Source: Flavobacteriaceae bacterium TMED48
GTDB lineage: Bacteria > Bacteroidota > Bacteroidia > Flavobacteriales > Flavobacteriaceae
Direction of reading: 5' to 3'
Assembly (NCBI GenBank): GCA_002167945.1
Contig: NHDB01000014.1
Coordinates: 23,228-31,171 of the forward strand
Length of the DNA stretch: 7,944 nt
Below the pieces are notes generated by a model. That model did not search any database, had not been told where the DNA came from, and was given only the letters and a program-made list of their open reading frames with translations. Both the position numbers and the translations under genes were made by a program. Positions 1-6,541 of the stretch are shown piece after piece; positions within the stretch are counted from its first letter, which is position 1; each line of letters opens with the position of its first letter.

Positions 1-287
1 TTGATCATAAAACCCATATTCATACTGTCCATTTCTGCCACCAAATTTGCAAGGTTTTTTACCGGCATATCAAACTGGTGGTTATGTACGTCCACAAAAG
101 GATATTTAGAGCGTTTTAAGGGAGTTTCTTTGACAACCAGCGTGGACTTAGGACTGTATTCCTCTATGTCCATCAGATTGTTTTTTTCCTGTATTTTATC
201 AAGTATATAATAGCTTAAACCACCGATAAAAAGGAGCGCAAAAGCGATTTTTAGCAGATTGAACAGCTGTTTAAAGAATTTCCGCAT
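1..287 (-). CDS. Membrane-anchored amidohydrolase-like protein, N-terminal part (cut by the left window edge)
   Basis: The minus strand is open from an ATG at 287-285 to the window edge, giving 95 codons with no stop, so the C-terminal part lies outside. Residues 1-13 are basic and amphipathic (MRKFFKQLFNLLK). Residues 14-29 are hydrophobic and form one membrane anchor or uncleaved signal. A charged linker follows. Residues 64-74 read FVDVHNHQFDM, in which His68-Asn-His70 matches the HxH metal-binding motif at the end of the first strand of amidohydrolase TIM barrels. This suggests a metal-dependent hydrolase held at the membrane, probably with its catalytic part on the outside; the substrate is unknown. 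The start overlaps the stop of the upstream DUF2911 gene (TGATG), so the two are probably co-translated. The reading frame is secure. The family call rests on one motif and is moderate. Confidence 0.72.
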   Translation of the reverse strand, partial: MRKFFKQLFNLLKIAFALLFIGGLSYYILDKIQEKNNLMDIEEYSPKSTLVVKETPLKRSKYPFVDVHNHQFDMPVKNLANLVAEMDSMNMGFMI

Positions 288-820
288 CAATGAAGGGGTA
301 TTACCACTTTGATTGTATCCCAACGCATCCTTAGGGAAGAATCTACAAAATCAATGGTAAATTGCTCTAGAGGTTCTTCTAAGCTTTGTACAGGAACATT
401 GACCTTCATTAAAATTCCGCTAGGATCGGGTTCCGTAAAACTCAAGCCTCCTGTTTTGCTATGTACATAAATGACCCAATTTTCAGCATAGGGATAGGCA
501 TAGAGCCCGTAACTTCCTTTGGGCAATAAGCGACCTGCAAAATCCAAATCCTGATTGGTAGTTAGTTTGGTCGTCATATTGGCTCCTAAACGCCAATAAG
601 TATCATAAGGAACCAAAGCGCCGTCAGCTGCTTCACCAAAAATAAGACGGTCTTTTTTATAGGGGCGGTAATAACGAACACTGATTTCTTTATCGCCATT
701 GGAATATGCTGCTGATCCCATAGGACTTTTGGGATTGATGTATAAAGCATAAGCAAAGTAAGCTGCTGCGATTACAACAAAGCCGACCAATATGCCAATA
801 ATAATTTTCAATGCTTTCAT
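287..820 (-). CDS. DUF2911 family protein with N-terminal membrane anchor
   Basis: This is a 177-residue protein starting at ATG 820. Residues 5-27 form one hydrophobic segment after a short basic start, so the protein is probably anchored in the inner membrane with its body outside. The rest resembles DUF2911: a VRYYRPYKKDRLIFG block at residues 48-62, then LVPYDTYWRLGAN at 69-81, a GSYGLYAYP segment at 102-110 and a W-V-I-Y strand at 115-118. DUF2911 is a small, mostly beta domain of unknown biochemical role that is common in Bacteroidota, which is the best taxonomic hint here. It is the first gene after a 100-bp spacer and shares one base with the downstream amidohydrolase-like gene, so the two form a small operon separate from the PTS cluster. 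No catalytic residues can be assigned. Confidence 0.85.
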   Translation of the reverse strand: MKALKIIIGILVGFVVIAAAYFAYALYINPKSPMGSAAYSNGDKEISVRYYRPYKKDRLIFGEAADGALVPYDTYWRLGANMTTKLTTNQDLDFAGRLLPKGSYGLYAYPYAENWVIYVHSKTGGLSFTEPDPSGILMKVNVPVQSLEEPLEQFTIDFVDSSLRMRWDTIKVVIPLH

Positions 821-920
821 GATAGAGTAGGTTTAAAATTTAAAAGCTAAATTACAATAAATGCACTAATGAATGGATAAAATGACTATTTTACATAACG
901 TAAATTATGATAAAAACGAA
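821..920. other. 100-bp AT-rich spacer between the PTS operon and the DUF2911 gene
   Basis: This is the only intergenic gap longer than 11 bp. It separates the enzyme I stop from the DUF2911 start, with both genes on the minus strand. A short inverted repeat (CATAA at 894-898, TTATG at 905-909) sits 12 bp past the enzyme I stop, but its stem is five pairs and no T-run follows it in the minus-strand transcript. Transcription may therefore end here by another route or read through. No ORF or RNA gene is visible. Confidence 0.6.
847..854 (-). promoter_or_regulatory. Weak candidate Bacteroidota -7 element upstream of the DUF2911 gene
   Basis: On the minus strand these bases read TAATTTAG, one mismatch from the Bacteroidota -7 consensus TAnnTTTG. 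It lies about 27 bases before the DUF2911 ATG. I do not see a convincing -33 TTTG at the usual spacing, and the region is so AT-rich that one near-match is expected by chance. Its position in the only sizeable gap of the window is the main support. Confidence 0.2.
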
Positions 921-2549
921 TTATTCTAAGGAGCGAATAAATTCCTTTATTTCAGGGATTAATGCGGGTGTGATACTTAGAGCGTCTATATTAATCTTAA
1001 GAAGTTCTTTAATACTGCTAATATCCGATGCTAGTTCTCCACATATACTGACGGTTTTCTTTTTTTTATGTGCTTTTTTAGTAAACTCATTGATAAGTAT
1101 CAACAAACTTTCTTTTGCTTCAATTAGATAATTTGCTACTTTTTCATTTGTTCGATCGGCTGCAATGAGGAATTGTGACAAATCATTTGTTCCAAATGAA
1201 AAGAAATCAACTTTATCTAAAAATAATTCAGGGCGAATAGCCACATTGGGTATTTCAACCATAATTCCTATAGGAACTAATTCATTTAGCTGCATACCCT
1301 CTTTTTTAAGTTGTGTATACTCAGAATAAATCAACTGATAAATTTGATCAAAATCAGCTGGAGTCGCAATCATAGGACAAAGTATCCTAATAGTATATTC
1401 TTTGGAAAGACGTAAAATTGCCCTAATCTGCGGTTTGAGTAATTGATTGTAGTATTTAATCCCCAAACGCAAAGCTCTTAGACCCATTGCTGGATTTTCT
1501 TCCTGATCTAGAGAAAGAAATTCTAAAGGCTTATCAGTTCCAAAATCAAGCAATCTTAAAGTATGTAAGGAATTCGGCAGTATGTCAAGTAATTCTTTAT
1601 AGGTTTCATATTGCTCGTTTTCTGTAGGAAAACGAGCACTCTCTAAAAAACACAGCTCTGACCTCAGTAGACCTATTCCTTCCGCGCCATTTGTTAGGGC
1701 GGCTTGCGCTTCAAGTACTGATCCTATATTAGCGTGAATAGCAATTTTTACTCCTGATTTAGTCATTGCAGGCTTATGACTGGAAGCTATTTGTTCCCGC
1801 TGCTTATGCTCGAAACTCTCTTTACTCTTTTTTGAGGTTTCAATAATAGAAGGACTTGGCTCAATAAAAACAGTTGATTGTAAGGTGTCCAAAACAAGTT
1901 TATCTCCTGTTTCAATCTTTTCAATCAGCGATCCCGCATTGATAAGTGATGGAATTCCCAATGCTTTAGCTAATATATTAAGGTGATCTGTTGTACCCCC
2001 TTTAGCCATTATGATTCCCAATATGAATTCACTTTTTATCGCGGCGAATTGATTAGTAGTAAGCTTCTCAGCAACAAGTATTGAAGGTTTGTTTAATTTG
2101 ATTTCATTCTTTTCTGAACCTACTAAATATCCAATAATCATTTGACTTAGCATTTGAATATCCTCAATGCGTCCCATCAAATAGGAATCTTCTAGGGATT
2201 TCAATAAATCACAATATTCTGTTGCAACTTTATGTAAGGCAGTATGGGCAGACCAGCCCTCCTCCTCTATAGATCGGATTGTTTTACTTATTAACTCTGG
2301 ATCGTTTAAAATTTCAATATGCGCTTCATAAATTTCCAATTCTTCTTCAGGGAGTTTTCCAACCCATTGCGCCTTTAACTGTCTTATTTTTTCAATTCCT
2401 TTTTGGAGTGCTTTACTTAGTTTCTTTTGTTCTTTTTTGCGATCATCTGTTTTTTCGGGTTTATACTTAATAGACCCGCTCGATTGTACAATAAATGCAG
2501 GACCTATTGCAATTCCACTTACCGCCGATATCCCTTTTATTGTTTTAAT
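921..2549 (-). CDS. ptsI: PTS enzyme I (phosphoenolpyruvate-protein phosphotransferase) with an ATT start
   Basis: Cytoplasmic enzyme that takes phosphate from PEP onto its own histidine and passes it to HPr. Read from ATT 2549 it has 542 residues, slightly under the usual 570-575. The N-terminus (KTIKGISAVSGIAIGPAF, residues 2-19) is the typical first strand of the swivelling domain. The phospho-site is His189 in GGTTDHLNILAK, where GGRTSH is usual. Residues matching the PEP-binding TIM barrel of E. coli EI are Arg296 (GIGLLRSE), Arg332 (LRLLDFG), Glu432 (MVEIP), the DFFSFGTNDLSQ block with Asn455/Asp456, Arg466, and Cys503 in SICGELASD. This numbering almost matches E. coli and supports the chosen start. 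No ATG, GTG or TTG exists in frame until TTG 2339, which would remove 70 conserved residues. An in-frame TAA at 2561-2559 bounds the ORF. It is the last gene of the operon, 2 bp after HPr. Confidence 0.93.
   Translation of the reverse strand: MKTIKGISAVSGIAIGPAFIVQSSGSIKYKPEKTDDRKKEQKKLSKALQKGIEKIRQLKAQWVGKLPEEELEIYEAHIEILNDPELISKTIRSIEEEGWSAHTALHKVATEYCDLLKSLEDSYLMGRIEDIQMLSQMIIGYLVGSEKNEIKLNKPSILVAEKLTTNQFAAIKSEFILGIIMAKGGTTDHLNILAKALGIPSLINAGSLIEKIETGDKLVLDTLQSTVFIEPSPSIIETSKKSKESFEHKQREQIASSHKPAMTKSGVKIAIHANIGSVLEAQAALTNGAEGIGLLRSELCFLESARFPTENEQYETYKELLDILPNSLHTLRLLDFGTDKPLEFLSLDQEENPAMGLRALRLGIKYYNQLLKPQIRAILRLSKEYTIRILCPMIATPADFDQIYQLIYSEYTQLKKEGMQLNELVPIGIMVEIPNVAIRPELFLDKVDFFSFGTNDLSQFLIAADRTNEKVANYLIEAKESLLILINEFTKKAHKKKKTVSICGELASDISSIKELLKINIDALSITPALIPEIKEFIRSLE
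2547..2549 (-). other. Probable non-canonical ATT initiation codon of enzyme I
   Basis: Between the in-frame TAA (2561-2559) and TTG 2339, the enzyme I frame contains no ATG, GTG, TTG or CTG. ATT at 2549 sits exactly where family members have the initiator Met before K-x-I-K-G-I-x-A. An ATA at 2555-2553, overlapping the HPr stop, is the only other rare-start option nearby. The site lies 2 bp after the HPr TAG, so ribosomes finishing HPr could re-initiate here. ATT starts are known for infC and pcnB in E. coli. Confidence 0.65.
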
Positions 2550-2551
2550 GG

Positions 2552-2815
2552 CTATACTTTAAATTGTGATTCAATTAATTCAGTCAGCGCCTCCATAGCG
2601 GCTCGTTCATCGGAGCCCTTAGCAATGATTTTAATCTCTTCCATTGATTTTACTCCTAGGGTCATAAGGGCTAAAGTACTTTTTCCATTGGCTTTTTTCT
2701 CTTTAAATCCTACCTCTATTTCAGCCTTAAACTGAGCTGCTCTTTTAGCAAATAGGGCTGCAGTCCTCGCATGAAAACCCACTTGATCTTTTAGTGCTAT
2801 TATTTTTTCAATCAT
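2552..2815 (-). CDS. ptsH: PTS phosphocarrier protein HPr
   Basis: Small cytoplasmic phosphocarrier of 87 residues, the normal HPr size, passing phosphate from enzyme I to EIIA. His15 and Arg17 sit in GFHARTA (residues 13-19). The usual form is GLHARPA, so the normally conserved Pro after Arg is Thr here. Ser46 is present in GKSTLALMTLGV (44-55) at the position phosphorylated by HPr kinase in other bacteria, so regulatory phosphorylation is possible but not shown. The start codon overlaps the EIIB stop as ATGA (2815-2812), indicating translational coupling. The TAG stop is 2 bp before the proposed ATT of enzyme I. Its place inside a substrate-specific operon suggests a dedicated carrier rather than a general housekeeping HPr, although no second PTS can be seen in this window. 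Confidence 0.95.
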   Translation of the reverse strand: MIEKIIALKDQVGFHARTAALFAKRAAQFKAEIEVGFKEKKANGKSTLALMTLGVKSMEEIKIIAKGSDERAAMEALTELIESQFKV

Positions 2816-3126
2816 GAAGAAGATAATAAGGCCTCTGCCTGGTCTATAATTAATGCTGGGTTTATTACTGCTTTATTGACGCTCACATCTAGAATAGGTT
2901 TATTTTCAAATCTATTTTTACCCGAAATATTCACCATTTTTGCAATAATCACTACTTCTGCACGCGTGATTTCTTCTGGCGAAAGTTTTACTGGGACTTT
3001 ATGCCCACCCTGCTCCTCAATAGCGATTTCATGGCCTCGCTTTAAAGCTTCTTTTTTTAGCGCCATAGAGGCCATTTTACTGTGTGCTACACCTGCTAAA
3101 CAAGCGGTTACTAAGGCTATCCTCAT
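2812..3126 (-). CDS. PTS fructose-family EIIB component
   Basis: A 104-residue stand-alone EIIB of the fructose family. It carries phosphate from EIIA on a cysteine and hands it to the substrate bound in EIIC. The P-loop-like active site is VTACLAGVAHSKMA (residues 6-19) with phospho-Cys9. Fructose EIIBs usually read ACPTGIAHT here, so the Pro-Thr pair has become Leu-Ala. A second family block, AEVVIIAKMVNISGKNRF (56-73), corresponds to the usual ADxVIIAxD...RF strand. In many bacteria this domain is fused to EIIC or EIIA. Here it is separate, 9 bp after EIIC and overlapping HPr by ATGA. The family is clear, the sugar specificity is not. Confidence 0.92.
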   Translation of the reverse strand: MRIALVTACLAGVAHSKMASMALKKEALKRGHEIAIEEQGGHKVPVKLSPEEITRAEVVIIAKMVNISGKNRFENKPILDVSVNKAVINPALIIDQAEALLSSS

Positions 3127-3135
3127 ATTCTGTAT

Positions 3136-4194
3136 TTATTGATTCATTTGTGTATCTGCAGCATCTAATGCTGCTATATCGCGATTACTCATACTTTTTA
3201 AAAGATTTGCTGTAAGGGCTGTTATTACAGAGCCAATTACTACACAAACCACAAAAACAAGCGGTTTATTATAGAAAAACCACTGAGCGATTCCCAATAC
3301 AGGAGTACTTAGCTCAAGCAAAAAGAATCCTGCAATTAAACCTGCTATGGTACTCCCCAGCGCAGTGGCTATAGTCACTCTTAGAAGGTCACCTACGGCT
3401 AGCGGTATAACAATTTCTGTAAAACCGCCAACGATGGCATAGACCCATGAACTCTTTGCATATTCTCGTTCTGATTTTGTATAGAGTTTAGGTTTTAAAA
3501 ATGTAGCCAAACACAATCCTAGAGGAGGTACTGTTACTATTGACCCACAAATGCCTAGGGGAACATAAAGATTTAAGTCCATTACTGCAGTGGCAAAAGT
3601 ACTTTGTGTTTTACTAAAAGGACCTCCATAATCAATTCCCCCTAAAAAACCCATTACAGCCCCCATAAGTGCTGAACCTTGTTCTCCTAAATTAGAAAGG
3701 AAATCAGAAAGTATACCCATTAACCAAGCGATAGGTGGCCCTAAAACATAGACCATAAATACCACAATAATAAGCGTCCCAAGGACAGGGGCTAAAAAGC
3801 CCCAAGTACTTTGTAGCATTTCGGGTAGCTCTATTTTTAATAACATATAGGTTACATAACCGACTAATATTCCTGCCAATAAGGCTCCTAAATAGCCTGT
3901 ATCTAACTGTTGAGCCAATATACCTACAATAAAGCCAGGCGCAATACCTGGAGTATCACAAATACTGTAGGCGGTATAAGCTGCCATAATGGGGACAAAG
4001 TATGTCATCCCTATCGTTCCTACAGATTTAAATACACCCCATATTGAATCTTCAGCCAGGTTTGTTCCTCCAAGGACAGCTAGGCTACCTAACATTCCTC
4101 CTATTAATAGAACGGGAAGCATATAAGAAACACCTGTTCTAAAGTGAACCCCCGTTTCTCTAAAAATTGATGTTGTTTCTTTCCAAAAATTCAT
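3136..4194 (-). CDS. PTS fructose-family EIIC permease
   Basis: A 352-residue integral membrane protein forming the translocation channel of the PTS. Many hydrophobic segments run from about residue 20 to 333, consistent with 9-10 membrane helices. Fructose-family landmarks are AYSICDTPGIAPGF (75-88, usually AYSIADRPGLAPGF), GGIDYGGPFSK (185-195, usually FDMGGPxNK) and GGFTEIVIPLAVGDLLR (256-272, usually GxTEGAIPFAAxDPLR). The Gly-to-Ile-Val and Ala-Asp changes in the third block could alter the binding pocket. There is no fused EIIB or EIIA domain: the C-terminus is a short polar tail. It begins 11 bp after EIIA and ends 9 bp before EIIB. It may carry fructose or another hexitol/ketose-like compound, but the enzymes upstream argue for something other than plain fructose. 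Confidence 0.93.
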   Translation of the reverse strand: MNFWKETTSIFRETGVHFRTGVSYMLPVLLIGGMLGSLAVLGGTNLAEDSIWGVFKSVGTIGMTYFVPIMAAYTAYSICDTPGIAPGFIVGILAQQLDTGYLGALLAGILVGYVTYMLLKIELPEMLQSTWGFLAPVLGTLIIVVFMVYVLGPPIAWLMGILSDFLSNLGEQGSALMGAVMGFLGGIDYGGPFSKTQSTFATAVMDLNLYVPLGICGSIVTVPPLGLCLATFLKPKLYTKSEREYAKSSWVYAIVGGFTEIVIPLAVGDLLRVTIATALGSTIAGLIAGFFLLELSTPVLGIAQWFFYNKPLVFVVCVVIGSVITALTANLLKSMSNRDIAALDAADTQMNQ

Positions 4195-4205
4195 AACACT
4201 AAGAA

Positions 4206-4643
4206 TTAATTAAAGGTCTTTAAAATTGTTTCCTTATCTCTGGCTGAAGCCCAAACAGCTCTGATTTCCTCATCTAATGCCAATGTAGCGACCTCTGACA
4301 TCATCTCAATATGAGGGCTTTCCTCCCCCTCTGCCACTTCAGGAATAGCTAATAGAATAATAAATTGCACTGGCGACTCCTCCTCGTCCCAATTTATCTC
4401 TGTACAACGGGCAAAAATAAAAGCGGGCTCTTTTACTGCTGTTGAAGCTGCATGTGGAATTGCAACTCCTTCACCACAGTATGTAGAAAGTAAAGCTTCC
4501 CGTTTTAAAACCTCTTCTAAAAATTGGCCTCTATTGTACAGTTTTCCTGCTTCCCAAAACGATTGGCAAAGCGTCTCTAAAAGGGTTAATTTAGAATCGC
4601 TTTTAAGATTGAGCTGAATAGAAACAGGCTGTTTTACAGACAT
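4206..4643 (-). CDS. PTS fructose/mannitol-type EIIA component
   Basis: A 145-residue cytoplasmic EIIA (PTS_EIIA_2 family), close to the usual size of about 150. It receives phosphate from HPr on a histidine and passes it to EIIB. The active site is GEGVAIPHA (residues 57-65) with His64, matching the family pattern GxGxAIPH. An acidic stretch between residues 85 and 112 precedes the HIEMMSEVATLAL helix (111-123), where family members have HLxxLxxLAxxL. The nitrogen-PTS relative PtsN shares this fold, but immediate linkage to EIIC and EIIB makes a transport role far more likely. It starts at ATG 4643, 8 bp after the epimerase-like gene, and is followed 11 bp later by EIIC. Confidence 0.93.
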   Translation of the reverse strand: MSVKQPVSIQLNLKSDSKLTLLETLCQSFWEAGKLYNRGQFLEEVLKREALLSTYCGEGVAIPHAASTAVKEPAFIFARCTEINWDEEESPVQFIILLAIPEVAEGEESPHIEMMSEVATLALDEEIRAVWASARDKETILKTFN

Positions 4644-4651
4644 GATAGGAA

Positions 4652-5356
4652 TTATTTCATTTGAGCTGCTGCTATTGCCTTTTTACAACGTTGCACCCCA
4701 GCAGTGATCCCCTCTGGGTCTTTAAAAATAGCCGATGACAATACAACAACATCTGGATCACAAGCGATAAGCGGCTCTAAATTATCTGCACGAATCCCTC
4801 CGTCAATTGCGATTTCACAGTTTGGATTTTTTTCGTCTACTAATTTACGTGCCCGCTTAAGCAGATCAAGACATGAACGCCTCCATCCCCAATTGTCTTT
4901 TCCATCTGTTTCATCGACTCCATGAACTACGATATGCAATCGGTCAATATCATAAATAGATTCCTCTACAAATGACAAGGGCGTATATAAGCCTATTGTT
5001 AAGCCCACTTTGAGTTGGCGTTCACGACACCAATTAATAATATAAGCTAAAGGAGCCCCTATAAAATGTTCAGCAGGGAGTATGAGCATATTGGTCCCCA
5101 CAGCAGCTAGTTTGTCAATAAATAACAAATCACAAGTTTCAGTATAGATATGACATTCTATCGGTTTGTCAGTATGGGGTCTAATTCCCTCTATAATCTG
5201 ATGTCCTCCCATTAATTGCATATTTTTAAGGTCGTGCATATCTGCAGCATCTGAATGTATATAATCTGCGCCAGCAACACTCGCCTCTTTCACTATATTT
5301 GCTATATGCCCATAGTCTACATGAGCCAGCCCAGCTGCAATTTTAATTTTTTTCAT
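4652..5356 (-). CDS. Ribulose-phosphate 3-epimerase-like TIM-barrel protein
   Basis: A 234-residue protein resembling ribulose-phosphate 3-epimerase (RPE), which interconverts ketose phosphates at C3. The RPE metal and acid-base residues can be matched: His34 and Asp36 in YIHSDAADMHD, His69 in IECHIYT, and Asp185 in IAIDGGI. A C-terminal phosphate-binding edge (VVVLSSAIFKD, 203-213) also fits. Two landmarks are missing. The N-terminal SxLSADF reads AAGLAHVDY. The MSVNPGFxGQ loop is replaced by VVHGVDETDGKDNWGWRR (143-160), rich in charge and Trp. The substrate is therefore probably not ribulose 5-phosphate. An allulose-6-phosphate-type epimerase or a divergent aldolase-like TIM barrel remain possible. 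It lies between the dehydrogenase (7 bp) and EIIA (8 bp), so it likely acts on the phosphorylated PTS product or something derived from it. Confidence 0.82.
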   Translation of the reverse strand: MKKIKIAAGLAHVDYGHIANIVKEASVAGADYIHSDAADMHDLKNMQLMGGHQIIEGIRPHTDKPIECHIYTETCDLLFIDKLAAVGTNMLILPAEHFIGAPLAYIINWCRERQLKVGLTIGLYTPLSFVEESIYDIDRLHIVVHGVDETDGKDNWGWRRSCLDLLKRARKLVDEKNPNCEIAIDGGIRADNLEPLIACDPDVVVLSSAIFKDPEGITAGVQRCKKAIAAAQMK

Positions 5357-5363
5357 AATCGAT

Positions 5364-6530
5364 TCAATATAAGCTCACTTTCATCATCTGATGAATACGA
5401 GATTTATTTTTTGGAATTAATTGGTCCAATAAAGGGTGTGAAAGTATTTGATTTATTTCTTCTTCAGAGAGGTCTGCCCTTTTACCGGACTGATCGAGTT
5501 CCGTAACAGCCAATAACGCTAAAACTTCTTGTGAAAAGACACCTTTTTGGTCGGGTAAACTTAAATAGGTTGTTATCTTTCTAAAAGAATCTCTACTTAG
5601 CGGTTCTTTGTATTTCAAAAAATCAGGATATACCATGGCAAGGGTTTCACCATGAGCTATTCTGGGACATATCCCTCCTATAATCTCCCCTAAAGGGTGC
5701 GGCAAATCTGCCCCACCATTAGCCAAACACATGCCGGCAAGAGTATCTGCCCAAGCAAGGCGTGTTCGTAAGATAATATTGTGAGGATCTTTCAGTACTG
5801 CAGGTAAATTTTCAAAAATTAATCGAATTGCTTCTAAAGACATCGCCTCTGTAAGTGGAGACGTTCGCTCTCCTAAAAAGCTTTCAAAAGCATGTGTAAA
5901 GGTATCGAAGCCAGTGGCGGCAGTTACTGCTGGTGGCACAGAACACATCAGCTCAGGATCTACAATTGCAATAGATGGAAAAAGACCCGAGTGGAATAAA
6001 GTCGTTTTCTCTTGCTTTACCGTATCACTCACAACAGCGGCTTGCGTACAGTGAGATCCGGTTCCTGAAGTTGTCGAGACCGCAATAAAAGGGAGGGCCG
6101 AATCAGGTGAAGGACCTACAGCAAAGGGATTGGAATATTTTGAAATGGCTGCTTCCCAATCAACAGCTCCAGACGGAGTAGTTAAAAAAGCAATAAGCTT
6201 TGCAGTATCCAATACAGATCCGCCTCCTATTCCTATCACAAAATCTACTTGATTTTCAACTGCTTTTGCGATTCCTTTTTCTACACCTTCTTGGGTAGGA
6301 TTTGGAATCACTTTATCAAAATAAGTATAGCTTATTCCGACTTCCTCTAGCAGTTTCTCTACTACCTCATAGATGGATTTTAGTGATCCTTTACGGGGTC
6401 TTGTTACTAAGAGTACGCTCTTTCCAAGAGTGGGAGCAATTGTTTTCAACTCATTTAACTTACCTGTACCAAAGCGAATTTGGGTAGGAACAAAAAAAGT
6501 AAAAGGATTATTTAACAAACTGCTGTTCAT
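5364..6530 (-). CDS. Iron-containing (group III) alcohol dehydrogenase
   Basis: A 388-residue enzyme of the Fe-ADH family, of normal length, which oxidises alcohols or reduces aldehydes/ketones with NAD(P). The N-terminal nucleotide-binding domain has FGTGKLNEL (20-28), GIGGGSVLDTAK (100-111) and STTSGTGSH (152-160). The metal ligands expected in the helical C-terminal domain are Asp209 and His213 (GFDTFTHAFE), His278 (GGADLPHPLGE) and His293 (RIAHGETLA). All four are present, so it should bind metal and be active. Members act on substrates from propanediol and lactaldehyde to phosphonoacetaldehyde and hydroxybutyrate, and sequence alone does not pick one. No SD-like sequence precedes the ATG at 6530, which is 11 bp after the lyase gene. 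Context suggests it acts on a breakdown product of the imported compound. Confidence 0.93.
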   Translation of the reverse strand: MNSSLLNNPFTFFVPTQIRFGTGKLNELKTIAPTLGKSVLLVTRPRKGSLKSIYEVVEKLLEEVGISYTYFDKVIPNPTQEGVEKGIAKAVENQVDFVIGIGGGSVLDTAKLIAFLTTPSGAVDWEAAISKYSNPFAVGPSPDSALPFIAVSTTSGTGSHCTQAAVVSDTVKQEKTTLFHSGLFPSIAIVDPELMCSVPPAVTAATGFDTFTHAFESFLGERTSPLTEAMSLEAIRLIFENLPAVLKDPHNIILRTRLAWADTLAGMCLANGGADLPHPLGEIIGGICPRIAHGETLAMVYPDFLKYKEPLSRDSFRKITTYLSLPDQKGVFSQEVLALLAVTELDQSGKRADLSEEEINQILSHPLLDQLIPKNKSRIHQMMKVSLY

Positions 6531-6541
6531 AGCTCTGAAAA

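Noticed and set aside
1..210. Plus-strand ORF at the left edge
   Set aside because: The minus strand here carries a coherent protein with a membrane anchor and an HxH motif, coupled to the upstream gene; the plus-strand frame is its shadow.
894..909. Inverted repeat CATAA-6-TTATG after enzyme I as an intrinsic terminator
   Set aside because: The stem has five pairs with one G-C, and no T-run follows on the minus strand; this is chance level in AT-rich DNA.
907..1131. Plus-strand ORF opposite the end of enzyme I
   Set aside because: It is antisense to well-conserved enzyme I sequence and its product shows no recognisable domain.
2339..2339. TTG at 2339 as the start of enzyme I (472 residues)
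   Set aside because: It discards 70 in-frame codons that clearly match the conserved EI N-terminal domain, and HPr would be separated from EI by over 200 bp of coding-like sequence.
2547..2567. Programmed frameshift producing an HPr-enzyme I fusion
   Set aside because: EI is in the -1 frame relative to HPr, but that frame has a TAA at 2561-2559 just before the HPr stop, and no slippery heptamer lies between that TAA and the stop. Re-initiation at ATT is simpler.
4206..4643. EIIA as a nitrogen-PTS regulator (PtsN)
   Set aside because: It shares the fold and the histidine motif, but direct linkage to EIIC and EIIB fits a transport EIIA.
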